Of a DNA stretch of 6,117 bases, positions 1 to 5,321 are shown piece by piece (the first letter of the stretch is position 1; every line of letters starts with the position of its first letter). This DNA comes from Emcibacter sp. (GTDB taxonomy: Bacteria; Pseudomonadota; Alphaproteobacteria; Sphingomonadales; Emcibacteraceae). Both the position numbers and the translations under genes were made by a program. The DNA lies in NCBI GenBank assembly GCA_023142175.1, contig JAGLJX010000293.1, positions 1 through 6,117 of the forward strand, read 5' to 3'. Below the pieces are notes generated by a model, which was given only the letters and a program-made list of their open reading frames with translations, had not been told where the DNA came from and did not search any database.

Positions 1-671
1 CGCAATGGAGCGGGGGCGGGGATGATCTATATCACATAAGTCGCCATGTGAATGTTCGTATAGAAATGAGGAATTCTAAAGATTATATTTTTGATATTGA
101 TAGAATTAATTTCAAATCTCATTATCCAACGTGGAAAATTTCAGATAAACATGCCATCGCACTTTATTATAGCAACAAGGGTGCGGAGTATATGTTTGCA
201 TCAGATTTCGACAATGCCTTTCGCTATTTGGTTAAGGCATTGACGCTAGAGGCCAGAGATGCCGCAATCTGGTCTAATCTTGGCGTATTGTATCGTATGA
301 ATGGCATATATGATTACGCGGAGAAGGCCTATTTTATTGCTCTGAAATATGACGGCAAGCAGAAATCCGTTTTAGGAAACCTGAGTGTTCTGTACGAGCA
401 TATGGGGGAACAGGAAAAAGCTAAATATTATTCTGCCCTTATCAGAAAACATCAAATGGAAAATCCTTACTATAGGTATTCTCAGGCGTTGGACGCCTTT
501 GAGCTAGGAAATTATTCATTGTCTCTCTATCACTTGAAAGTAGCGGTGAAAATTCAACGGTTTGAGTATAAATTTCATGATCTGCTCGGCAATGTTTATG
601 CGAAACTTGGTGACGAAACCCGGGCAAATAATGCTTGGGGTAAAGCAAAAAAGTTGCAATATTCTCAATGA
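1..671 (+). CDS. Transglutaminase-like/TPR repeat protein, C-terminal part (5' end outside window)
   Basis: The reading frame is open from base 3 to the TGA at 669-671, so the gene almost certainly starts upstream. The first possible in-window start, GTG at 48, has no Shine-Dalgarno sequence. The first residues (QWSGGGDDLYHISRHVNV, then FDID near codon 63-75 of the window) look like the end of a transglutaminase-like domain: His at 45-47 followed about 17 residues later by Asp, the expected spacing of the His/Asp catalytic pair. The Cys would lie upstream. After a linker come four to five TPR units at a 34-residue period, counted from the GTG at about residues 39-72, 73-106, 107-140 (ending in NPYY), 141-174 and 175-204, with the usual small/aromatic pattern (SNLGVLY, GNLSVLY, GNVYAKLGD). 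This architecture is known as a protein-interaction scaffold fused to a papain-fold domain; its substrate is unknown. Base composition is visibly more AT-rich than in the etf genes. Confident about TPR, moderately so about the transglutaminase part. Confidence 0.8.
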   Translation, partial: QWSGGGDDLYHISRHVNVRIEMRNSKDYIFDIDRINFKSHYPTWKISDKHAIALYYSNKGAEYMFASDFDNAFRYLVKALTLEARDAAIWSNLGVLYRMNGIYDYAEKAYFIALKYDGKQKSVLGNLSVLYEHMGEQEKAKYYSALIRKHQMENPYYRYSQALDAFELGNYSLSLYHLKVAVKIQRFEYKFHDLLGNVYAKLGDETRANNAWGKAKKLQYSQ

Positions 672-709
672 TTTACCTTGCAGGTGCTTGAACTTAAATA
701 AAGATAAAT

Positions 710-730
710 GTTGTATTAAAGAATGACAAC
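710..730. promoter_or_regulatory. Candidate operator upstream of marR (inverted repeat GTTGT-N11-ACAAC)
   Basis: GTTGT at 710-714 and ACAAC at 726-730 form a perfect 5-bp inverted repeat with arm centres 16 bases apart. It lies 29 bases before the marR start in an AT-rich gap. MarR dimers commonly bind inverted repeats in their own promoters, so this is a plausible autoregulatory site. The arms are short and such a repeat can arise by chance. A possible extended -10 box (TGA followed by TATAAG, 740-748) lies just downstream, though it would put transcription start very close to the ATG. Confidence 0.22.
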
Positions 731-759
731 TCTTGAAGATGATATAAGGGCCATAGTTA

Positions 760-1269
760 ATGTCAGATGAGATGAAGAACCTTTTTTGCCTCCCTAAGGA
801 CGCGCGCGGCAAGATGCCTGATCCACCAATTAATCTTTATGAACATCTGCCTTTTCAGATCGGAAGGTTGACCAACCTGATCCGTAGGGTGACAACGGAT
901 GTTTATGTGCGTCAAAGTGGCGTATCCTCCCGTGAATGGCGTGTGTTGGCTATGCTTGGTTGCAAGGGGGCGATGATGCCAGCGCAGGTGGCGGAAGAAT
1001 GTGGCATGGACCGGGCCACAATAACCAGAGCCGTTGTTAATCTTGAAAAGCTGGGCTATGTTTTTACGGGTGGGGATGATGCCGATAAAAGGCGCAAGGT
1101 CATATATCTGACCGGTAAAGGGGTTGAATTCTGTGATGAAATTCGTCCGATGATGGACGCGGGCGGGCTTGAACTAAAGGCTGTTTTAAGCAAGACAGAA
1201 CTGAAATATTATTATCAGATCATGGAAAAACTCCAGAAAAAAACCCAACAGATGTTGTCAGAACTTTAG
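760..1269 (+). CDS. MarR-family winged helix-turn-helix transcriptional regulator
   Basis: This is a 169-aa cytoplasmic DNA-binding protein, a usual length for the family. The ATG at 760 is preceded by AAGGG (746-750) with a 9-base spacer. Residues 25-56 form the N-terminal dimerisation helix. SSREWRVLAMLG (56-67) starts the winged helix domain, PAQVAEECGMDRATITRAV (about 74-92) is the helix-turn-helix with its recognition helix, and DADKRRKVIYLTGKG (107-121) is the wing with the family's typical D-x-R...LT pattern. The C-terminal helices (140-169) complete the dimer interface. MarR proteins usually repress their own or adjacent genes and release DNA on binding small phenolic or acyl ligands or on oxidation. 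Three cysteines are present (10, 68, 81; also 125), but no redox pair is evident. It follows the TPR gene by 88 bases and converges on the etf operon. The target and ligand are not deducible, so no gene symbol is given. Confidence 0.9.
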   Translation: MSDEMKNLFCLPKDARGKMPDPPINLYEHLPFQIGRLTNLIRRVTTDVYVRQSGVSSREWRVLAMLGCKGAMMPAQVAEECGMDRATITRAVVNLEKLGYVFTGGDDADKRRKVIYLTGKGVEFCDEIRPMMDAGGLELKAVLSKTELKYYYQIMEKLQKKTQQMLSEL

Positions 1270-1283
1270 GGGTTATTTTATTG
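1242..1283 (+). terminator. Weak candidate terminator after marR
   Basis: AACCC (1242-1246) can pair with GGGTT (1270-1274), enclosing a small CAAC-AGAT-GTTG hairpin (1246-1257). A T-rich stretch (ATTTTATT) follows. The stem is short and overlaps the last codons of marR, so this is only a suggestion. Confidence 0.2.
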
Positions 1284-1308
1284 TCACTATTATATTCTGT
1301 TATATTTA
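1281..1308 (+). promoter_or_regulatory. Candidate sigma70-type promoter in the convergent gap
   Basis: An extended -10 element, TGT (1298-1300) followed by TATATT (1301-1306), matches the TGn-TATAAT pattern with one mismatch. TTGTCA (1281-1286) upstream is a fair -35 box. Its spacing is only 14 bases to TATATT, or 16 bases to the alternative TATTTA (1303-1308). The region is AT-rich and lies just upstream of the candidate membrane micro-ORF. Confidence 0.3.
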
Positions 1309-1332
1309 TGCACACCATCATGAGGGCAAGGG

Positions 1333-1422
1333 CTGGAAAGCTTACTTTCAGTATTGGCTGGTATCGTGATCTATGTGGTTGGCGGGATTGTGACATCTGT
1401 GGTTTATAGAAAAGAAGGCTAG
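1333..1422 (+). CDS. Candidate micro-ORF: 29-residue single-pass membrane peptide
   Basis: This frame follows an in-frame TGA at 1321. Read from CTG at 1333 it gives LESLLSVLAGIVIYVV, then GGIVTSVVYRKEG and a TAG at 1420-1422. The result is one continuous hydrophobic helix of about 20 residues with Gly-rich spacing and a positively charged end (YRKEG), the layout of a small membrane protein. The stop overlaps the opposing YHS gene's stop in the shared tetramer CTAG (1419-1422), a common junction for convergent genes. GAGGG (1322-1326) sits 6 bases before the CTG, and a possible promoter lies at 1281-1308. Against it, there is no ATG or GTG in a suitable place: the start would be CTG, or TTG at 1354 inside the hydrophobic segment. 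It may be a remnant of a longer gene. I do not recognise the family. Confidence 0.33.
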   Translation: MESLLSVLAGIVIYVVGGIVTSVVYRKEG

Positions 1423-1940
1423 TCCTCATGCCCCTTTTCCATTTCAACCTTATAGAGGATTTGCTGCTTTATTTTAGTCCATTGATTATTGGCATTTTTC
1501 AGATTTTGCGCACGGTTTTCCTGCCAAAGTGTCCGAGTCTGACCGGAGTAAAAAAGATAGAGCTTATCCCCTATGGTTTCCCATAGTTCAGGAGTAGCGG
1601 GTTGAGCCGCGCCGCTTACAGCCATGCCATAAGGGTCATATCCGCCAAATTGTGGGGCATATTTTTCAGGATCATCGGAGAAAGACTGCCGATTTTCCAG
1701 ACTGGTGAAATACCAGATTGATCCGGACCATGTAACCTGAAAATTGTGGCTTCCTTTTTGCGCTACCCCTATCGTATGATAGGCTACAGTATCAAACCCT
1801 TCAATGGCAATGCCATCTGCGCTCTGGTTTGTCACGGCCACAGGCTGATACCCCTGATAGGTGAGATAAAATGAGATGCCCCCGCCAATCAACAGGACTA
1901 ATGTGGAAATCAACATCATTAATTTGGTGAAATTATTCAT
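1419..1940 (-). CDS. YHS domain-containing membrane-anchored protein
   Basis: This 173-aa protein is the last gene of the etf cluster. Its ATG (1940-1938) lies 4 nt after the DUF924 stop, with a weak AAAGAG site about 10 bases upstream, so translation is probably coupled. Residues 6-28 are a hydrophobic segment with no clear signal-peptidase site, best read as an N-terminal membrane anchor placing the rest in the periplasm. Residues 43-112 match the YHS family: EGFDTVAYH (47-55), a substrate-like loop, WSGSIWYFTSLENRQSF (71-87), DPEKYAPQFGGY (90-101). The tail (KLYLFYSG at 127, then W-rich to NNQW at 154) is also usual for secreted YHS proteins. Many relatives carry Cys directly after GGY (GGYCAY); here residue 102 is Asp (GGYDPYG), so the thiol is missing. 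The biochemical role of this family is poorly known; metal or redox functions have been suggested for YHS/TRASH relatives. Confidence 0.85.
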   Translation of the reverse strand: MNNFTKLMMLISTLVLLIGGGISFYLTYQGYQPVAVTNQSADGIAIEGFDTVAYHTIGVAQKGSHNFQVTWSGSIWYFTSLENRQSFSDDPEKYAPQFGGYDPYGMAVSGAAQPATPELWETIGDKLYLFYSGQTRTLWQENRAQNLKNANNQWTKIKQQILYKVEMEKGHED

Positions 1941-1944
1941 GAAT

Positions 1945-2526
1945 TTATGTCTCTTTTATTGATTCGAAGGTTTCACCACCCGTAATCAGATATTCGTCCT
2001 CTTCCGGGGTTGACGTGCGACCAAGGACAGCATTTCGGTGAGGAAACCGCCCAAACTTTTGAATGATGGCATGATGACGGACAGCATAATCTATATGGTC
2101 GGCAAGCTCAGTACGCTGCTCAAACAGGCTGACACATAATTCCTGATCCTTAATGCCTTCGCTATGCTCAAGGGGAATATAGGTGAAGGATTTTTTGATA
2201 TCGGACATTTTCAGATCAAGCCCACGGGCCAGCGCCATTGTGCAGAGAGACAAGGCGAGAGCATCTGTCTCAAAAGCCTGTGCGCTGTCCCGAAACATAT
2301 TGCGGGGCATTTGGTCGAAAAGGATGATCGCGGCTAAAATCTGCTCGCCGGAGAGGTCCATATTATCTAAATCACGGTCTTTGAAATAGAAATACTGGTC
2401 TGAGAATTTATTGATGATTTCCTGATCAACCTGATCAGACTGAACAAACCAATCCTGCGGTTTTAAGTGATCAAACCAGAAATCACTGACCTGTATTAGT
2501 TGGTCGTTTTCTTCGCTGGTTATCAT
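1945..2526 (-). CDS. DUF924 family protein
   Basis: This is a 193-aa soluble, all-helical protein of the DUF924 family at the family's usual full length. Conserved blocks are seen in order: VSDFWFDH (13-20), DWF (25-27), AAIILFDQMPRNMFRDSAQAF (65-85), YIPLEHSEGIKDQE (116-129) and HHAIIQKFGRFPHRNAVLGR (151-170) followed by TSTPEE. The fold is TPR-like by family knowledge, and no enzymatic activity is established. The His/Glu-rich blocks (HSE, FPHRN) are the most conserved and probably line a functional surface. The ATG lies 5 nt after the hbd stop, and the upstream bases lie in the hbd coding end without a clear ribosome-binding site, so it probably depends on coupling to hbd. No signal peptide is seen. 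Its position between a fatty-acid dehydrogenase and a YHS protein does not reveal its job. Confidence 0.9.
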   Translation of the reverse strand: MITSEENDQLIQVSDFWFDHLKPQDWFVQSDQVDQEIINKFSDQYFYFKDRDLDNMDLSGEQILAAIILFDQMPRNMFRDSAQAFETDALALSLCTMALARGLDLKMSDIKKSFTYIPLEHSEGIKDQELCVSLFEQRTELADHIDYAVRHHAIIQKFGRFPHRNAVLGRTSTPEEDEYLITGGETFESIKET

Positions 2527-2531
2527 CTGAA

Positions 2532-3404
2532 TCAGCGGGTAGGAACCGGTGTTTCTCCCCGGTAATCATAAAAGCCACGGCCTACTTTTCGTCCGATCCA
2601 TCCGGCTTCCACATATTTTACCAGTAGTGGGCATGGGCGGTATTTGGTATCGGCCAGCCCCTCATAAAGCACCTGCATGATTGATAGACAGGTATCAAGT
2701 CCGATAAAGTCTGCGAGTTGCAATGGCCCCATAGGGTGATTGGCGCCAAGGCGCATGGCTTTGTCAATGGATTCGACTGAACCAACCCCTTCATAAAGCG
2801 TATAGATAGCCTCATTGATCATGGGCAGTAAGAGCCGGTTGACAATAAAGGCCGGAAAATCTTCTGAATTAGCAGATATTTTACCGATTTTCTTAATGAA
2901 TGTTTCGGCAACCTGATAAGTTTCTTCGCTTGTGGCGATACCCCGGATCAATTCAACCAGTTTCATGACAGGAACCGGATTCATAAAATGAAGCCCGATG
3001 AATTTTTCCGGTCGGTCCGTGGTGGAGGCCAGTCGCGTAATGGAAATGGAGGATGTATTAGTCGCGAGGATAGCATCTGCTTTCAGTATGGGGCAGAGAT
3101 CCTGAAAAATGGCAATTTTAACCTGCTCATTTTCCGTTGCGGCCTCGATAGCAAGGTCTACTTCGGAAAAACCATCCAGAGAGGTATCCGTCTTTACCCG
3201 TGCCATTGCGGCTTTTGATTCATCTTCGCTAATGATACCTTTGGAGACCTGTCGCTGAAGGTTAATCTTAACCTTAACCAAAGCTTTTTCCAAGGCCTCA
3301 GCATTAATATCGCTCAGGAGGACATCATAACCGGCAACAGCAAACACATGGGCAATCCCGTTGCCCATCTGACCCGCACCAATAATTCCGACATGTTGTA
3401 CCAT
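2532..3404 (-). CDS. hbd: 3-hydroxybutyryl-CoA dehydrogenase
   Basis: This cytoplasmic 290-aa enzyme catalyses NAD(P)-dependent interconversion of 3-hydroxyacyl-CoA (typically 3-hydroxybutyryl-CoA) and acetoacetyl-CoA, in beta-oxidation and butanoate/PHB metabolism. The N-terminal Rossmann fold has the dinucleotide motif GAGQMG (9-14) and an acidic Asp32 at the end of the second strand, which favours NAD. The catalytic region is complete: NTSS (116-119), His139 in GLHFMNPVPVMKLVE with Glu151, and Asn189 in FIVNRLL. The C-terminal dimerisation domain carries GANHPMGPLQLADFIGLD (220-237) and ends with GRKVGRGFYDY (271-281). At 290 aa it is the standalone short form, not part of a FadJ/FadB fusion. 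It starts 37 nt after etfA, which is enough room for its own weak purine-rich site (AAAGAAAGA). Crotonase and thiolase partners are absent from the window. The assignment is firm; the physiological chain length is inferred. Confidence 0.95.
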   Translation of the reverse strand: MVQHVGIIGAGQMGNGIAHVFAVAGYDVLLSDINAEALEKALVKVKINLQRQVSKGIISEDESKAAMARVKTDTSLDGFSEVDLAIEAATENEQVKIAIFQDLCPILKADAILATNTSSISITRLASTTDRPEKFIGLHFMNPVPVMKLVELIRGIATSEETYQVAETFIKKIGKISANSEDFPAFIVNRLLLPMINEAIYTLYEGVGSVESIDKAMRLGANHPMGPLQLADFIGLDTCLSIMQVLYEGLADTKYRPCPLLVKYVEAGWIGRKVGRGFYDYRGETPVPTR

Positions 3405-3441
3405 TATGGGTATCTTTCTTTATACTTTAAACGTTAGGCTA

Positions 3442-4371
3442 CTAGGATAACTCTTTTTCAAGCTCAGGCAAAGCCTGAAATAAATCTGCCACAAGGCCAT
3501 AGTCCGCCACCTGAAAAATAGGGGCTTCCTCGTCCTTGTTAATGGCCACGATGACCTTGCTGTCTTTCATGCCTGCCAGATGCTGTATGGCACCGGAAAT
3601 GCCAACCGCGATGTAAAGATCAGGGGCCACAATCTTACCCGTCTGCCCGACCTGATAATCATTGGGAACAAAGCCTGCATCAACGGCGGCGCGGGATGCG
3701 CCAATGGCTGCGCCAAGCTTGTCAGCAACGGCTTCGATCAGGGTGAAATTCTCACCACTACCCATGCCACGACCACCGGAAATGATGATCTTCGCACTGG
3801 TAAGTTCAGGGCGCTCAGACTTGGAAAGCTCAGCGCTCACAAAGCTCGACGTGCCGGGGTTCTCAGTGGCTTCAATATTTTCAATTGTTGCAGAGCCGCC
3901 TTCGGTAGCCGCAGCTGGAAAGGCCGTAGTCCGTACAGTGATCAATTTCTTGGCATCACTGGACTGCACGGTAGCGATGGCATTGCCCGCATAAATCGGA
4001 CGCTTGAAGGTATCGGCGCTTTCAACCGAAATAATATCGGAAATCTGCGCCATATCCAACAGGGCCGCAACACGGGGCATGAAATTTTTACCCGTTGTGG
4101 TCGCCGCCACCATAATAGCATCATATCCGTCTGCCAGTTTAACCACAAGTGGTGCCAGAACTTCTGCCAGTGGGTGGGTATAAACATCGCTATCCGCCAC
4201 CAGAACTTTTGAGACGCCGGCGACTTTCGCAGCGGCCTCAGCCGCACCCGAACAATTTGATCCGGCTATGAGGATATCCACATCACCCAGCTCTGCGGCT
4301 GCGGTAACGGCGTTTAAGGTACTATCTTTAAGGCTGTCATTATCATGATCAGCAATTACAAGTGATGTCAT
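3442..4371 (-). CDS. etfA: Electron transfer flavoprotein subunit alpha
   Basis: EtfA is the FAD-carrying subunit of the soluble ETF heterodimer. It accepts electrons from acyl-CoA dehydrogenases and related flavoenzymes and passes them to ETF:quinone oxidoreductase at the membrane. It is 309 aa, a normal bacterial length. The N-terminal domain (1-185) has the nucleotide-binding-like ETF fold. The C-terminal FAD domain is complete: [12 protein letters not shown] (198-209), [11 protein letters not shown] (224-234), [20 protein letters not shown] (238-257), [11 protein letters not shown] (258-268) and [11 protein letters not shown] (277-287), followed by [10 protein letters not shown]. The ATG is 2 nt past the etfB stop, with GGGAG 10 bases upstream, the usual coupled etfB-etfA pair. 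It ends in tandem in-frame stops TAG TAG (3444-3439). The sequence looks like the housekeeping ETF rather than the nitrogen-fixation or bifurcating FixB type, but that distinction is inferred. Confidence 0.96.
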   Translation of the reverse strand: MTSLVIADHDNDSLKDSTLNAVTAAAELGDVDILIAGSNCSGAAEAAAKVAGVSKVLVADSDVYTHPLAEVLAPLVVKLADGYDAIMVAATTTGKNFMPRVAALLDMAQISDIISVESADTFKRPIYAGNAIATVQSSDAKKLITVRTTAFPAAATEGGSATIENIEATENPGTSSFVSAELSKSERPELTSAKIIISGGRGMGSGENFTLIEAVADKLGAAIGASRAAVDAGFVPNDYQVGQTGKIVAPDLYIAVGISGAIQHLAGMKDSKVIVAINKDEEAPIFQVADYGLVADLFQALPELEKELS

Positions 4372-4373
4372 AA

Positions 4374-5123
4374 TCAGATTACTCCCGCTTCGTCACGCAA
4401 TTTGGCGACCAGTTCTTCTACACTTCCCACGATCACGCCCGCTTCCCGTTTTGATGGTTCTTCCACTTTCAAGGTTGTGACACGACGTGCCGTATCGATC
4501 CCGTAATCGGAAGGCTCTTTGGTATCTAGTGGTTTGCGCTTGGCCTTCATAATGTTGGGCAGGGACGCATAACGCGGCTCATTGAGGCGCAAATCAGCGG
4601 TGACAACAGCAGGCAGGTTTAACTTAACAGTTTCCAGTCCGCCATCAATCTCGCGGGTTACATCCACTGATCCATCACCGAAAGCCACTTCGCTGGCGAA
4701 GGTGCCTTGGGGCCAGTCAAGAAGAGCGGCCAGCATCTGGCCTGTCTGGTTACAGTCATTATCAATGGCCTGCTTGCCAAGTAAAACCATTCCGGGGTTT
4801 TCTTCGTCCACAATGGCTTTAAGAATTTTTGCAATGGCGAGAGGCTCAACCGCCTCATCCGTCTTAACCAGTATCGCTCGGTCCGCGCCCATGGCCAAAG
4901 CTGTGCGCAGGGTCTCCTGTGCCTGGGCCGGGCCAACGGATACCACAATAACCTCTTCGGCATTGCCCGCTTCCTTTATCCGCAAGGCTTCCTCAACGGC
5001 AATCTCATCAAAGGGGTTCATGGACATCTTGACGTTGGCAAGTTCCACACCTGTATTGTCTGCTTTTACGCGGACTTTTACGTTGTAATCGATAACCCGT
5101 TTAACCGGGACCAGAATCTTCAT
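4374..5123 (-). CDS. etfB: Electron transfer flavoprotein subunit beta
   Basis: EtfB is the AMP-binding partner of EtfA. It also carries the recognition loop that docks on acyl-CoA dehydrogenases. With the ATG at 5123 it is 249 aa, the standard length, and begins [18 protein letters not shown] as in the family. A TTG 27 bases upstream (5150) is in frame but adds a non-conserved MPNHGRATQ, while a strong GGGAGAG site lies 8 bases before 5123. Motifs: [14 protein letters not shown] (35-48), [21 protein letters not shown] (63-83, conserved), [19 protein letters not shown] (114-132, AMP site), the ETF-beta signature TREIDGG...[16 protein letters not shown] (156-185) and the recognition loop [15 protein letters not shown] (184-198) with its anchor Leu188. 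First gene of a five-gene unit with etfA, hbd, DUF924 and YHS. The lysines in the KAKRK loop are methylated in some ETF-beta relatives; whether that happens here is not known. Confidence 0.96.
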   Translation of the reverse strand: MKILVPVKRVIDYNVKVRVKADNTGVELANVKMSMNPFDEIAVEEALRIKEAGNAEEVIVVSVGPAQAQETLRTALAMGADRAILVKTDEAVEPLAIAKILKAIVDEENPGMVLLGKQAIDNDCNQTGQMLAALLDWPQGTFASEVAFGDGSVDVTREIDGGLETVKLNLPAVVTADLRLNEPRYASLPNIMKAKRKPLDTKEPSDYGIDTARRVTTLKVEEPSKREAGVIVGSVEELVAKLRDEAGVI

Positions 5124-5131
5124 TTGGGTAG

Positions 5132-5138
5132 CTCTCCC
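5132..5138 (-). promoter_or_regulatory. Ribosome-binding site that fixes the etfB start
   Basis: GGGAGAG on the - strand is separated by 8 bases (CTACCCAA) from the ATG at 5123-5121. This strong site argues for that start over the in-frame TTG at 5150. Confidence 0.8.
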
Positions 5139-5202
5139 ATGGTTTGGCAATTATATTTCTTAAACTAGAAACTTATTACGCATAATGATGCTGCTTAATT
5201 TG

Positions 5203-5213
5203 TTGCAGCGCAA
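5203..5213. promoter_or_regulatory. Candidate operator at etfB promoter (TTGC-AGC-GCAA)
   Basis: TTGC (5203-5206) and GCAA (5210-5213) form a palindrome around AGC. A second, overlapping pair GCTGC (5190-5194) and GCAGC (5205-5209) lies beside it. The palindrome abuts the -10 box of the proposed etfB promoter and would overlap transcription start, the usual place for a repressor. The TGC-rich form recalls sites described for the alphaproteobacterial PHB regulator PhaR, but that comparison is from memory and tentative. Confidence 0.27.
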
Positions 5214-5239
5214 TATAATACACAGTTACCTCATGCAAA
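5212..5239 (-). promoter_or_regulatory. Candidate promoter of the etfB-etfA-hbd operon
   Basis: On the - strand, TTTGCA (5239-5234, four of six consensus -35 bases) is 16 bases from TATATT (5217-5212, five of six consensus -10 bases). Transcription would start near 5205, giving a leader of about 80 bases. A perfect TTGACA lies further upstream (5251-5246), but 17 bases on it meets only TAACTG, so it is the weaker choice. Confidence 0.38.
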
Positions 5240-5283
5240 GGCCTCTGTCAATTGAATCAGCGGTCATGATACATGAGAGTTAG

Positions 5284-5321
5284 AAAAAATAAACGACTGT
5301 TTGGACTTTTATTATTTATTT
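5284..5321 (-). terminator. Weak candidate terminator after the DUF885 gene
   Basis: Read on the - strand, AAATAAA (5321-5315) can pair with TTTATTT (5293-5287), which runs into a T-tract (5289-5284). A small AAAC-AGTC-GTTT hairpin (5302-5291) lies inside. The stem is all A/T with a long loop, so termination here is doubtful. The position, directly after the DUF885 stop and before the etfB promoter, is right for one. Confidence 0.22.

Noticed and set aside
1333..1351. Hairpin CTGGAAAG-CTTA-CTTTCAG as a terminator
   Set aside because: The stem is 5 bp plus 2 bp after a bulge and no T-run follows on either strand.
1320..1409. ATG-started + strand frame at 1320 (MRARAGKLTFS...)
   Set aside because: It has an ATG but gives a Trp/Cys-rich composition without domain character and no ribosome-binding site. 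The adjacent hydrophobic frame is more protein-like.
1220..1447. 75-codon - strand frame across the marR end and the convergent gap
   Set aside because: It overlaps the ends of both real genes, resembles nothing and has no good start signal.
3580..4212. Long + strand open frame opposite etfA
   Set aside because: Its translation has no recognisable family and it lies wholly antisense to a clear etfA. It arises from the codon bias of the opposite strand.
4582..5088. 168-codon + strand open frame opposite etfB
   Set aside because: It is Ser/Ala/Thr-rich, low in information, and antisense to etfB without a plausible ribosome-binding site.
5124..5150. N-terminal extension of EtfB from TTG at 5150 (MPNHGRATQ)
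   Set aside because: The start codon is TTG, the extension is not like the family, and a strong GGGAGAG site positions the ATG at 5123, giving the standard 249-aa protein.
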